DNA of 64,000 bases from Pseudomonadota bacterium (lineage in GTDB: Bacteria > Pseudomonadota > Alphaproteobacteria > GCA-2746255): contig JBFMHN010000002.1 of the NCBI GenBank assembly GCA_040752895.1, positions 268,368 to 332,367 on the forward strand. The letters run 5' to 3'. A program made the translations under genes and the position numbers. The notes under the pieces are model-generated. The model was not told the origin of the DNA. It searched no databases and worked only from the letters and a program-made list of their open reading frames with translations. Position 1 is the stretch's first letter; every line of letters begins with the position of its first letter. Positions 1-8,788 of the stretch are shown here, one piece after another.

Positions 1-80
1 CCTTTCTTGACGATGAGCGGCGCCTCGCCCTTGGCGCCGGAGGTTTTGTTGTTCGCCGGTTTGCTGTTGGCGCCAGCCAT
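1..80 (-). CDS. motB: Flagellar motor protein MotB, N-terminus only (cut by window edge)
   Basis: About 26 codons are visible, reading leftward from an ATG at position 80 and ending in PLIVKK, the short hydrophilic lead-in usual for MotB before its single membrane helix. It starts 3 bases beyond the motA stop, so the two are one transcript. MotB would anchor the stator to peptidoglycan; the membrane helix with the proton-carrying Asp and the OmpA-like domain lie outside the window. The call rests on the MotA neighbour and the PLIVKK start, not on a domain. Confidence 0.75.
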   Translation of the reverse strand, partial: MAGANSKPANNKTSGAKGEAPLIVKK

Positions 81-83
81 GAT

Positions 84-950
84 TTAGGCCTGCGGGGCGG
101 TGGGGGTCTGGACCGCCGCTTCGACCTCGTAGAAGCTCGGCCGCACGTCCGAGGTCAGCGCCTTCCGCGCGAATTCAACCGCCACGGCCGGCGCGTTGCC
201 TTGCACGTAGGCAAGGATGCCCGCCTTGATGCACTGGTAGTACTTGTTCTCGGCGTCGTAGATCGCGCTGAGCGAACGCGCCATCGGCCCCACGAAGCCG
301 TAGGCAAGCAGGACGCCGAGGAAGGTGCCCACCAAGGCGCCGCCGATCGAGCGGCCGAGCACTTCCGGCGGCTCGGTGATCAAGGCCATCGTGTGAATGA
401 CGCCAAGGACGGCCGCAACGATGCCAAGCGCGGGCAGGCTGTCGGCGACGGTTTGCCAGGCGTCGACAATTTGCCGCGCTTCGGCGTGATGGGTTTCGAT
501 TTCTTCGTCCATCAAGGCTTCTATCTGGAAGGCGTTGTCGGTACCGAGCAAAAGCAGCCGCAAATAGTCGCAGAGGAACGTCATCGCGTGGTGATTCTTG
601 TGAATGTGAGGGTATTGGGAAAACAGATCGCTCTCGTCGGGGTTTTCGACATGCGGTTCGATCGCAAGCATGCCCTTCGTGCGCGCGAGCTTGAAGGTGG
701 CGTAAAGAAGGCCGAGAACTTCGAGGTAATTTTCCTTGGTGTAGCGCGGCCCGCGGATGACCTCGCCGAATATCTTGCCGGAGCGCAGCACGACCGGCTT
801 CGGGTTGGCGATGACGAAGCCGCCAAGGGCGGCACCCACGATGATCACGAACTCGAAGGGCTGCCAGAGGACGCCGAGGTGCCCGCCCGCCCCCAAATAC
901 CCCCCCATGACGCTGCCCAGAACGAGGAGGGCGCCAATGATGAAAAACAT
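84..950 (-). CDS. motA: Flagellar motor stator protein MotA
   Basis: The 288-residue inner-membrane protein is the proton-channel stator subunit that drives flagellar rotation with MotB. Four hydrophobic segments are visible: two at the N-terminus (starting MFFIIGALLVLGSVMGG, then FVIIVGAALGGFVIANP) and two near residues 185-245. The last pair carries the conserved motifs ADSLPALGIVAAVLGVI and LVGTFLGVLLAYGFVGP with the prolines of the MotA family. A longer frame opens at 1013, but the ATG at 950 begins exactly at the family start and has an AAGG upstream, so I chose it. motB follows directly. No other flagellar genes are in the window. Confidence 0.95.
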   Translation of the reverse strand: MFFIIGALLVLGSVMGGYLGAGGHLGVLWQPFEFVIIVGAALGGFVIANPKPVVLRSGKIFGEVIRGPRYTKENYLEVLGLLYATFKLARTKGMLAIEPHVENPDESDLFSQYPHIHKNHHAMTFLCDYLRLLLLGTDNAFQIEALMDEEIETHHAEARQIVDAWQTVADSLPALGIVAAVLGVIHTMALITEPPEVLGRSIGGALVGTFLGVLLAYGFVGPMARSLSAIYDAENKYYQCIKAGILAYVQGNAPAVAVEFARKALTSDVRPSFYEVEAAVQTPTAPQA

Positions 951-1193
951 GCCGGGAACCTTGTTTCGCTGGCGACAGCCACCGCACCACGCGGCCTCGA
1001 ACGCCGATGGCATCCGATGCCTTAACCTTACGTGACCAATTCTGGTTGGATTCGGATTAAGAAAAACCTAAGGAGACCGGCAAGCGGCGGGTTTCGGCCC
1101 TCTCTTCGGCTTCTTGGCAATCGCGGAACTGGTTATCGGCACCACCCTTCCCCGAACGGAAGGTTCGGGCGGGGCGAACGGGCGGGGTTTCCT

Positions 1194-1718
1194 TCACCCC
1201 CGTTTGCCCTTCGCCCCCAGCAGCGCGAGCAGACCCTGAAGCAACTGGGTGGGGCTCGGCGGACAGCCGCGAACGTGTATATCCACCGGCACCGCCGCCG
1301 AAATTCCGCCCTCGATGGCGTAGCTGCCGGCGAAGCAGCCGCCGTCGGCGGCGCAATCGCCGACGGCTATGACCCATTTGGGGTCGGGCGTCGCCTGGTA
1401 GGTGCGCCAAAGCGCCTCGCGCATGTTCTTGGTCACCGGGCCGGTGACCAAGAGCACATCGGCGTGACGCGGCGAGGCGACGAAGCGGAGACCGAAACGT
1501 TCAAGGTCGTAGAAGGCGTTGTTCAAGGCGTGAATCTCGAGCTCGCAGCCGTTGCAGGAACCGGCGTCGACCGCGCGGATCGCGAGGCTTCGGCCGAGAC
1601 TTCGTCGCGCGGCACGATCAAGGGCAGCGGCGAGTTCGTTCATCATGGCATCGTCCGGCGCCGGCGGCCATTCGGCTAGCGGCGGTCGCATCAGGCCTTC
1701 GAAGAGAAGTTTGCGCAT
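1194..1718 (-). CDS. hyfI-like: Hydrogenase-4 component I / NuoB-like Fe-S subunit (Ehr-type complex)
   Basis: The 174-residue protein is the small subunit of a complex I / group 4 hydrogenase-like module and should hold one [4Fe-4S] cluster next to the large subunit. Ligand cysteines are visible at about C55 and C58 (GSCNGCELE), C122 (VGDC) and C152 (RGCPPSP). The CxxC spacing is that of hydrogenase small subunits rather than the adjacent CC of NuoB. The ATG at 1718 lies just downstream of the large-subunit stop at 1730. It is the last gene of the operon. It is shorter than E. coli HyfI, which carries a longer C-terminal tail. Confidence 0.9.
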   Translation of the reverse strand: MRKLLFEGLMRPPLAEWPPAPDDAMMNELAAALDRAARRSLGRSLAIRAVDAGSCNGCELEIHALNNAFYDLERFGLRFVASPRHADVLLVTGPVTKNMREALWRTYQATPDPKWVIAVGDCAADGGCFAGSYAIEGGISAAVPVDIHVRGCPPSPTQLLQGLLALLGAKGKRG

Positions 1719-1729
1719 GGCGGCGTTCC

Positions 1730-3241
1730 TTAGAGATCGTGGCCCGAGTAAGAGCAGTTGAACGACTTGTTGCAAAGCGGAAAGTCGGCGACGATGTTGC
1801 CCTCGATCGCGGCCTCAAGCAGCGGCCACTGGAACCAGGACGGGTCGCGCAGGTGGCAACGCGCAACCCGGCCGTCGCCGGCGAGTCGCAGCCAGACCAG
1901 GATATCGCCGCGGAAACCCTCGACGAGGGCCATGCCTTCCCCCGGCACGCCGGCCGTCACCTCGACGCGGACCGGGCCGCCGGGCAGCGTCTCCAGAATC
2001 TGTTCGATCAGCGAAAGGCTTTGCTCGATTTCGCAGATGCGGATCCAGACGCGGGCGTTGACATCGCCGCCTTTCACGACCGGCACCTCGAAGCGCATGC
2101 CGTCATAGGGTGGATAGCCCGGCGCGCGCCGCGCATCGAAGGCGCGGCCAGAAGCCCGGCCGATATAACCGCCGGCCCCATATTGGCGGGCGAGAGCCGG
2201 CTTGAGGATGCCGGTTCCGACCGTGCGGTTCTTGAGCGAGGCGGTGTTGTCGTAGAGCTTGACCAGCGCCGGGAAACGACGCAGCACCTCGTCCACGAGC
2301 ACGCGCAAGGTTGTTATGCCCGCCTCGTTCAGATCAACGCTGACGCCGCCGGGCACGACGCGGTCGCGCATCAGCCGGTGCCCGAAGCAGATACCGGCCG
2401 CGCGCAGCACGCGCTCGCGCAGCACGCCGCAGTGGGCGTGCATGAGCGCGAAGGTAGCATCGTTGCAGATAGCGCCGACGTCGCCGAAATGGTTGGCAAG
2501 GCGCTCAAGCTCGGCCATAAGCGCGCGCAGCCAGGTCGCCCGCAATGGCGGCTCGACGCCGAGCGCGGCCTCGACGGCGCGGGCGAAGGCAAACGCGTAA
2601 GCCACGGTGCTGTCGCCGGAGACGCGACCGGCGAGCTTCTCGGCACGCTCAAGGTCGGCGCCGGTCATCAGGCTTTCGACGCCCTTGTGCGCATAGCCAA
2701 GACGCGTCTCCAGGCGGACGATGGTCTCGCCGTTCGCCGTGAAGCGGAAATGGCCCGGCTCGATGATGCCGGCGTGCACGGGGCCGACCGGAATTTGGTG
2801 CAGGCTCTCGCCCTCGGTGGGCAGGAAAACGTAAGGCGGGGCGGGTGAAAGGGCGGGGCGGGACGCACCCAGCGGATGGCGGACATCCCAGCGGCCGTGG
2901 TCGAGCCACGGGCGCGCATCGGGCAGGCCCTCCGGCTCCAGCCCGAACAGGTCCCGAAGCGCGCGTTCCGGGCGCAGCGCCGGCGGGTGGTGTTGCCCGA
3001 CCGAGGGGTAGCGGCCGTCCGGGCATGCCAGACTCGCCACGCCGATGTCACCGGCCTGCTCATCGCGCAGCGCCATGTGAACGGCATCCGCCTCGCCCCA
3101 AAGTCCGAGCAGAGTCCACCGCCCCTCGGCAAGCGCTCCGACGGCACGGTTCCAGACCGCCGGGCCAACGACGGCGCGCGGCCACGGCCCGTGACGCTCG
3201 ACCCGGCGTCCTTCCAGGATGAGATCCATGAGTGTCGGCAT
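1730..3241 (-). CDS. hyfG-like: Hydrogenase-4 component G / NuoCD-like large subunit lacking NiFe ligands
   Basis: The 503-residue protein has an N-terminal NuoC-like part (about 1-140) fused to a NuoD/hydrogenase large-subunit part that starts near IPVGPVHAGIIEPGHFRF (148-165). In active NiFe hydrogenases a CxxC pair follows the RV of the first metal motif; here the stretch reads RVSGDS, with serines near 208 and 211. The C-terminal DPCxxC motif is replaced by FPLCNKSFNCSYSGHDL, with cysteines near 490 and 496 but no CxxC. So at least three of four NiFe ligands are missing. It is probably a quinone- or protein-interacting scaffold as in complex I. Start: ATG at 3241; a second ATG at 3229 is possible. 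Confidence 0.92.
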   Translation of the reverse strand: MPTLMDLILEGRRVERHGPWPRAVVGPAVWNRAVGALAEGRWTLLGLWGEADAVHMALRDEQAGDIGVASLACPDGRYPSVGQHHPPALRPERALRDLFGLEPEGLPDARPWLDHGRWDVRHPLGASRPALSPAPPYVFLPTEGESLHQIPVGPVHAGIIEPGHFRFTANGETIVRLETRLGYAHKGVESLMTGADLERAEKLAGRVSGDSTVAYAFAFARAVEAALGVEPPLRATWLRALMAELERLANHFGDVGAICNDATFALMHAHCGVLRERVLRAAGICFGHRLMRDRVVPGGVSVDLNEAGITTLRVLVDEVLRRFPALVKLYDNTASLKNRTVGTGILKPALARQYGAGGYIGRASGRAFDARRAPGYPPYDGMRFEVPVVKGGDVNARVWIRICEIEQSLSLIEQILETLPGGPVRVEVTAGVPGEGMALVEGFRGDILVWLRLAGDGRVARCHLRDPSWFQWPLLEAAIEGNIVADFPLCNKSFNCSYSGHDL

Positions 3242-3260
3242 CCTCCGCGCTTCCTCCAAT

Positions 3261-4712
3261 CTATCCGAGCAGGCCCGCGACCTGCTGGAACCAGGCGACC
3301 AGCGGCGGCGGCAGGTAGAGCCCGACGGCAAACACCAGGGCGAGATGGGCGTACATCGGCACATAGGAAGCCTTGGCCGGCGCCATACTGCCGCGCGGCT
3401 CGCCGAAGGCGAGGCCGCCGAGGCGAAGCAGCAAGGCACCGAAGGCGATAAGCAAGCCGAAGACAAGCGGGATGGCAAGCAACGGCGCGAGGGCGAAGGT
3501 CGAACTCACCACCAGGAATTCGCTCATGAAAATGCCAAACGGCGGCAGGCCGGCAATGGCAACGACGCCGAGGACGAGCCCCCAGCCAAGCCACGGGTGA
3601 GTCTCGGTAAGCCCGCCGATGTCGGCAATTTTCTGGGTACCCTTGACCTGGGCGATATGGCCGACGGCAAAGAAGATCGCCGATTTGGTCAGGCTGTGCA
3701 TCACCATGTGCAAGAGCCCGGCAAAGTTAGCGAGCGGTCCACCCATGCCAAAAGCGAAGACGATGATGCCCATGTGCTCGATCGAAGAATAGGCAAACAG
3801 GCGCTTTATATCGCGGCGGCGGTAGAGCATGAACGCCGCGAACACGAGCGAGGTGAGTCCCATCGTCACCATAAGCGGCCCCGGGGTAAGCACCGCCGGG
3901 TTAGCCGCGAGCAGCATCTTGAAGCGCAGCAGTACGTATAACGCGACGTTCAGGAGAAGGCCCGACAGCACCGCCGAGATCGGCGTCGGGCCTTCGGCAT
4001 GGGCGTCCGGAAGCCAGGCGTGGAGCGGCGCCAGGCCGACCTTGGTGCCGTAGCCAAGCAACAGGAACACGAAGGCGACGTTGAGCAGAGCCGGGTCGAA
4101 GGCGGCGACGCGCTGGATAAGCACCGTCCAGATCATGGCCTCCGACCCCTCTCCCACCGCCGGCAGCGCCGCCATGTAGACGAGAATGGTCCCGAACAGC
4201 GCCAGCGCGATGCCGACGCTGCCCAAGATAAAATATTTCCACGCCGCCTCCAGCGCTTCATGAGTCCGATAAATACCAACCATCAGCACGGTGGTAAGCG
4301 TGGCAAGCTCCACCGCCACCCACATCAGGCCGATGTTGTTCGCGACGAGCGCCAGGTTCATCGCAAACATCAGCACCTGGTACATGGCATGGTAGAAACG
4401 AAGATGGGTCGGTGTCAGGCGACCAATAGCAAGCTCGTGACCGATATAGCCCGCGCTGAAGACGCTGGTGGTGAAGCCAACGAAGGCGCCGAGCACGATG
4501 AAGACGATGTTGAGATCGTCGACGAAGAAATACGCCCCCGGCTCGGGGCGCCCGGAGAAGAAAAGCGAGAACGCCGCAAGCAGCGTGCAAAGCGCCACCA
4601 GCGCGTTGAGCCGCGCGGTGAACCGGTAACTAGGCAGGAGCGCCAGCAGCGCTGCCGCACCGAGCGGGATCAAAAGAACCGCGGCGGTTGCATCGAAGGC
4701 AAGTGCGCTCAT
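3261..4712 (-). CDS. hyfF-like: Hydrogenase-4 component F / NuoN-M-like membrane subunit
   Basis: The 483-residue polytopic membrane protein belongs to the Mrp-antiporter-like family (NuoL/M/N, HyfB/D/F). The family signature LAPLHAWLPDAHAEGPTPIS is near residues 225-245, followed by LSGLLLNVALYVLLRFK. Further on comes the YSSIEHMGII segment, also diagnostic. These proteins form ion-translocating half-channels coupled to the redox arm. The ATG at 4712 overlaps the upstream HyfE-like stop, suggesting translational coupling, and the large-subunit gene follows 19 bases after the stop. Confidence 0.93.
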   Translation of the reverse strand: MSALAFDATAAVLLIPLGAAALLALLPSYRFTARLNALVALCTLLAAFSLFFSGRPEPGAYFFVDDLNIVFIVLGAFVGFTTSVFSAGYIGHELAIGRLTPTHLRFYHAMYQVLMFAMNLALVANNIGLMWVAVELATLTTVLMVGIYRTHEALEAAWKYFILGSVGIALALFGTILVYMAALPAVGEGSEAMIWTVLIQRVAAFDPALLNVAFVFLLLGYGTKVGLAPLHAWLPDAHAEGPTPISAVLSGLLLNVALYVLLRFKMLLAANPAVLTPGPLMVTMGLTSLVFAAFMLYRRRDIKRLFAYSSIEHMGIIVFAFGMGGPLANFAGLLHMVMHSLTKSAIFFAVGHIAQVKGTQKIADIGGLTETHPWLGWGLVLGVVAIAGLPPFGIFMSEFLVVSSTFALAPLLAIPLVFGLLIAFGALLLRLGGLAFGEPRGSMAPAKASYVPMYAHLALVFAVGLYLPPPLVAWFQQVAGLLG

Positions 4713-5371
4713 CGTCGCTCTCCCCGATAGCGGTCAAGCACGTGCACGTCCACCGTGTCGAAGCGTTCCCGGATACGAAACAGGAAGATGCCGATGACAA
4801 TGAAAGCGATCAGGATCGAGAAGGCGACGCTGATCTCCACCACGAGCGGCATGCCCTTGGCGCCGGTGGCGGCTAGGACCAGACCGTTCTCCAGCGACAT
4901 GAAACCGACCACCTGGCTGACCGCGTTGCGCCGTGACACCATCATCAAAAGACCCAGCAGGATGACCGACAGCGCAAACGCGAGGTCTTCGCGCGCCAGC
5001 AGACCGGCTTCGGCGGTTACCCGCAACATCACGACCATGGAAAGGGCAACCAACCCCATGCCGGCGAGCATGGTCAGACCAACGCCGACGACGGTTTCGA
5101 TCTCGCGGTGAATGCCGAGCCGCCGGACGATGCGATGGAGGGCCATCGGAATAACGATCGCCTTGAAAACGAGCGCGATCGCCGCCGTGACATAAAGGTG
5201 CGGCGCACCCTGGATCGAGGCCTGCCAGGCGACCGAAAGCGCCAGCGCCAGAGCGTGGAATGCGAAAAGATTGAGAAGCGCAGTGAGGCGGGCCTGGTAG
5301 AGCATCAGGAAGCTCACCAAGACGAGGCCACCGGCGAGCAGGTGCGCAATATCTAAGGCGAGGCCGTACAT
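4709..5371 (-). CDS. hyfE-like: Hydrogenase-4 component E (HyfE-like, NuoK-related) membrane subunit
   Basis: The 220-residue membrane protein has about six hydrophobic segments. The C-terminal part (MSLENGLVLAATGAKGMPLV, then a long helix IAFIVIGIFLFRI) resembles NuoK, including an in-membrane Glu. The length matches E. coli HyfE. The start is the ATG at 5371, one base beyond the stop of the upstream HyfC-like gene. The gene overlaps hyfF-like by 4 bases. Its role is as a small membrane subunit linking the NuoH-like and antiporter-like parts. Confidence 0.9.
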   Translation of the reverse strand: MYGLALDIAHLLAGGLVLVSFLMLYQARLTALLNLFAFHALALALSVAWQASIQGAPHLYVTAAIALVFKAIVIPMALHRIVRRLGIHREIETVVGVGLTMLAGMGLVALSMVVMLRVTAEAGLLAREDLAFALSVILLGLLMMVSRRNAVSQVVGFMSLENGLVLAATGAKGMPLVVEISVAFSILIAFIVIGIFLFRIRERFDTVDVHVLDRYRGERR

Positions 5372-5372
5372 C

Positions 5373-6329
5373 CTAGAGGCTCCGCGCGGCAACCAGTAAA
5401 AGGGTGCCGAGTAGGCCGAGCATGAGGGCAACGCCCAGGAACTCGGGCACCCGGAAGACTCGCATCTTGGCGATAGCGGTTTCGAACAGGGCAAGGCCGA
5501 CGCCACCGATGGCCAGCTTGGCAAGGTAGGCGACCGCACCCACAACGTAGGCCGCCGGCCCGGTGCCCGAAGCCGCCAGGCCCCAGGGCGCGAATACGCA
5601 CGCGATCAGCGAGACATACAGCAAGAGTTTGAGCGCGGCGGCGAGCTCGATCACCGCGAGATGCCGCCCGGAATACTCCAGCGCCATCGCCTCGTGCACC
5701 ATGGTGAGTTCCAAATGCGTCTCCGGGTTGTCCACGGGAACGCGGGCGTTCTCGGCGATCGCCACCATAACAAGCGCGACAAGCGCCATCCCAAGGGAAA
5801 CGCGCAAGCCCATTTCCGGCGAAGCCATGAAGGCGGCGATCGTTGAAAGCTGAGTCGAGCCGGCCACCAGCGCGAGCGTAAAGACAACCAGCAACATGGC
5901 CGGCTCGGCCAGCGAGGCGATCATGACCTCGCGGCTCGAACCGATGCCGCCGAAGCTCGTGCCGATGTCCATGCCGGCGAGCGCCAGGAAGAAGCGCGCG
6001 CTGGCGAGCAGCGCGACAAGAGCGATGAGGTCCGCCGTCCAGCTGAACAGAAGGCCCGTCGCGAAGGTCGGCACCAGCGCCGTGGCAACCCAAGTGGCGG
6101 CAAAGACGAGATAGGGTGTCGCGCGGAACAGCCAGGACGCGTTCTCGGCCAGCGCTGCTTCCTTGCGCAAGAGCCGTCGGAGGTCGCGATAGGGTTGCAC
6201 AATGGAAGCCCCCCGGCGGCGCAAAAGTCGCGCCTTGATCTTGCGGACGAAGCCGGTAAAGAGCGGCGCCAGCAGCAGCACGAGGCCCATCTGCGCGCCT
6301 TGGACGAAGAGATCGAAGATCACGGCCAT
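5373..6329 (-). CDS. hyfC-like: Hydrogenase-4 component C / NuoH-like membrane subunit
   Basis: The 318-residue protein is the NuoH/HyfC membrane subunit that docks the Fe-S arm and would form a quinone-chamber-like site. The diagnostic NuoH/HyfC motif ENARVPVDNPETHLELTMVH is present near residues 190-210, followed by EAMALEYSG. About eight membrane helices are visible. The frame is open to 6641, but the ATG at 6329 is where homologues start, and it overlaps the HyfB-like stop at 6320 by ten bases, implying coupled translation. Confidence 0.93.
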   Translation of the reverse strand: MAVIFDLFVQGAQMGLVLLLAPLFTGFVRKIKARLLRRRGASIVQPYRDLRRLLRKEAALAENASWLFRATPYLVFAATWVATALVPTFATGLLFSWTADLIALVALLASARFFLALAGMDIGTSFGGIGSSREVMIASLAEPAMLLVVFTLALVAGSTQLSTIAAFMASPEMGLRVSLGMALVALVMVAIAENARVPVDNPETHLELTMVHEAMALEYSGRHLAVIELAAALKLLLYVSLIACVFAPWGLAASGTGPAAYVVGAVAYLAKLAIGGVGLALFETAIAKMRVFRVPEFLGVALMLGLLGTLLLVAARSL

Positions 6330-8332
6330 AACGCAAGCACCAGAAGCAGCGTGACGAGGGCGAGGAAGACGAGGCTCAAATAGCGCCGGATAGTCAGAAA
6401 CTGAAAGTGGTTTAGCCGGTCGGCGACAAAGCCGACGGCGGTGACGATCGGCGCGTAAAGCGTATCCCACACGAGGTCGCGCAGCTCGACGACGAGGCGC
6501 GCCGGTCGCACGTCGCCCGGCAGCGGCATCTCGACACGTTCGCGAGCGCGAAAGACGAGCGTCCCGAATACGCGCCGTATCGGCTGGGAAAAACTGCCGG
6601 CCGTATATTGCGTGGCCGGGCTCGAGTCGGGAAAGCCGCAATCCCAGACCGGCGTCCGTCGGTGGGCGCGCGAGGCGAAACGGTGAATGGCGACGACGGC
6701 AAGCAACGCCGCAGCTACGATGAAGAGGAACACGAGGAGTCCGTTGTAGGAACTGCGGCTTTCAGCAATCGGTACGATCGAGAGCCATGCCACGCTCGCC
6801 TGCATCGGCATGCGCTCGCCCAGCAGCGACATCGTCACCGGGGAAAGCCCGTCGATGACGAAGCCCGGCAGAATGCCGGCGGCAAAGCAGAGCACGGCAA
6901 AGGCAAACATGGCGGCAAGCGAGAGGCGATCTACTTCCTGCGCATGCGCCGCCGACGGCGTCCGCGGCCGGCCGAGAAAGGTAATGCCGAACGCCTTGAC
7001 GAAGCAGGCGGCGGCCAGTGCCGCCGACAGGGCGAGCAAACCGCCGACCGCCGGCACCAGAACCTTAAGCCCCCATTGCGACAGGTCTGGACTCAACAGA
7101 ATGGCTTGGAAGGTGAGCCATTCGGAGACGAAGCCATTCAAAGGCGGCAACGCCGAAATTGCGACGCACCCGACTAGAAAGAGAAAGCTCGTGGCCGGCA
7201 TGCGGTGGATGAGACCGCCCATGTGCTCCATGTTGCGCTCGCCCGTCGCCGTCAACACGACGCCGGCGCCGAAGAAAAGCAGGCTCTTGAAGACCGAGTG
7301 ATTGAAAACGTGGAAAAGCGCGGCGGTGAACGCCAGCGCCGCGGCGAAACCCATGCCGTTGGCCTGAAAAGCGAGCGCGAGGCCGAGACTCACGAATATG
7401 AGGCCGATATTCTCGATCGTACTGTAAGCGAGAAGGCGCTTGAGATTGTTCTCCATCAATGCGTGTAGAATCCCTAAGACCACGGTGACGCTGCCGAGGA
7501 AAAGCACGACGACGCCAGACCACCAGCCGGGCTCGCCGAGCAGGTCGAAGACGACGCGGATGAAACCATAGACCGCGACTTTGGTCATGACGCCGCTCAT
7601 CAGCGCCGAGACATGGCTCGGCGCGGCCGGATGCGCGAGCGGCAACCAGACGTGCAACGGCACAAGCCCGGCCTTCGAACCGGCGCCGAACAAGACAAGG
7701 ACAAATGCGACCGCCGCAACGAACGGCGTGTGTTCGGCGGCGCGGATCGCTTCAAACCCATAGCTTCCGTCCGGCCCCGACAGCAGACCGAAGGCAAGCA
7801 GCAGGGCAAACGCCCCGAAACTCGCCATGACGAGATAAACGTACCCCGCCCGCCTATTGTCCGGTTCGCGGTGATGAGCCATGACCAGCGCCCAGGAAGC
7901 GAGCGACATGAATTCCCACGACAGAAGAAACGTGAAGGCGTCGTCGGCCAGCACCACGAGGCTCATGCCGGCAAGGAAGGCTGGAAAAAATGGCAACACC
8001 CGGTGCGGTGCCGGTTCGTGCCGGCCGTAGCCCATGGCATAAAGACTGGCAGCCGCCCCGCCCAAGGAGACGACCGCAAGAAAGAAAGCGGCAAGGGCGT
8101 CTAACCGGAAACGCGCGCCAACCCATGGCAGGCCAAGCGGCAACGTCAGGGCGGGCGCGGAATCCAAACCCGCAACCAAATGCGCCAGCGCCGCGGCTAA
8201 GGCGGCGATGGAGAGGACGAGGCTCAAGCCATAGACGATCCGCGTGGCGGCAGACACCCGCTCGATCGCTACGGCCAGAAGAGCAACGCCGAGCAGAGCG
8301 GCTACGCACCACAACGCTGCAACGACAGGCAT
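6320..8332 (-). CDS. hyfB-like: Hydrogenase-4 component B / NuoL-like proton-pumping subunit
   Basis: The 670-residue protein is close to the usual HyfB length and is the largest antiporter-like membrane subunit of the module. The family signature LVPLHVWLPLAHPAAPSHVS is near residue 220, followed by ALMSGVMTKVAVYGFIR, and YSTIENIGLIFVSLGLAL further on. There are some 15 or more hydrophobic segments. It is the first structural gene of the complex and begins 14 bases after the stop of the XRE regulator gene. Expected function: ion translocation driven by the peripheral arm. Confidence 0.93.
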   Translation of the reverse strand: MPVVAALWCVAALLGVALLAVAIERVSAATRIVYGLSLVLSIAALAAALAHLVAGLDSAPALTLPLGLPWVGARFRLDALAAFFLAVVSLGGAAASLYAMGYGRHEPAPHRVLPFFPAFLAGMSLVVLADDAFTFLLSWEFMSLASWALVMAHHREPDNRRAGYVYLVMASFGAFALLLAFGLLSGPDGSYGFEAIRAAEHTPFVAAVAFVLVLFGAGSKAGLVPLHVWLPLAHPAAPSHVSALMSGVMTKVAVYGFIRVVFDLLGEPGWWSGVVVLFLGSVTVVLGILHALMENNLKRLLAYSTIENIGLIFVSLGLALAFQANGMGFAAALAFTAALFHVFNHSVFKSLLFFGAGVVLTATGERNMEHMGGLIHRMPATSFLFLVGCVAISALPPLNGFVSEWLTFQAILLSPDLSQWGLKVLVPAVGGLLALSAALAAACFVKAFGITFLGRPRTPSAAHAQEVDRLSLAAMFAFAVLCFAAGILPGFVIDGLSPVTMSLLGERMPMQASVAWLSIVPIAESRSSYNGLLVFLFIVAAALLAVVAIHRFASRAHRRTPVWDCGFPDSSPATQYTAGSFSQPIRRVFGTLVFRARERVEMPLPGDVRPARLVVELRDLVWDTLYAPIVTAVGFVADRLNHFQFLTIRRYLSLVFLALVTLLLVLALWP

Positions 8333-8345
8333 CGCACCCCGTCCT

Positions 8346-8603
8346 TTATGCTGCCGGCGGCGCCTTCAGCCGCACCCCGCGACCGCCGCTCAGACTTATC
8401 GCGCCCTCGCCGATCAGTTCGATACCGGCGGCATCGAGCGCGGCGACCAGCTTCATGAGTGAATCCACGTTGCCGCGAATGACGCCGTCGCTCGCCTCCA
8501 TGCGCTGAATGGTCGGCACCGAAAGGCCCGACAGCTCTGCCAACTGACGCTGGTCAAGACCGAGCAGGGCCCGGGCGGCACGCAACTGTGGCGCAACGAT
8601 CAT
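8346..8603 (-). CDS. Small XRE-family transcriptional regulator
   Basis: The 85-residue protein is almost entirely a Cro/CI helix-turn-helix: LRAARALLGLDQRQLAELSG, then LSVPTIQRMEA, then DSLMKLVAALDAAGIELI. The C-terminal tail (LSGGRGVRLKAPPAA) matches short single-domain XRE proteins that follow the HTH with a GRGVRL-type strand. It sits at the head of the Hyf-like operon, immediately behind a very AT-rich upstream region with a small palindrome, so autoregulation and operon control are likely (inference). No toxin partner is adjacent. Confidence 0.88.
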   Translation of the reverse strand: MIVAPQLRAARALLGLDQRQLAELSGLSVPTIQRMEASDGVIRGNVDSLMKLVAALDAAGIELIGEGAISLSGGRGVRLKAPPAA

Positions 8604-8629
8604 GACACAACCATATGTTATTAACTTTT

Positions 8630-8642
8630 ATATATGATATAT
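8630..8642. promoter_or_regulatory. AT-rich promoter region with candidate XRE operator
   Basis: The 13-base palindrome ATATATGATATAT lies 27 bases upstream of the XRE start. It is inside a roughly 90-base run (8604-8692) that is far more AT-rich than anything near it and contains several TATAAT-like hexamers on the minus strand. This is the natural place for the promoter and operator of the XRE-hyf operon. A hairpin ATGGGC-GAC-GCCCAT follows at 8702-8716. Binding is inferred from position only. Confidence 0.4.
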
Positions 8643-8788
8643 TATGTTTAGAACTTGTATATATTTATATTAAATCGGATCATAAATAACTAGAGCTTCC
8701 TATGGGCGACGCCCATCGGCGCCGAACACGCCCGGCGCTCGAAGCGGCACACGAAGTTTATGTTTTCAATGGGTGACTCGGGATCGCC

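Noticed and set aside
1151-1169. Hairpin CCCGAAC-GGAAG-GTTCGGG as terminator of the hyf operon
   Set aside because: No U-run follows in the leftward direction, so it is not a convincing intrinsic terminator.
1194-8332. Functional H2-producing hydrogenase-4
   Set aside because: Metal-ligand cysteines are missing in the large subunit and no Fe-S electron-transfer or maturation gene is adjacent.
8346-8603. Antitoxin of a toxin-antitoxin pair
   Set aside because: The XRE gene has no small toxin-like neighbour; a metabolic operon follows it.
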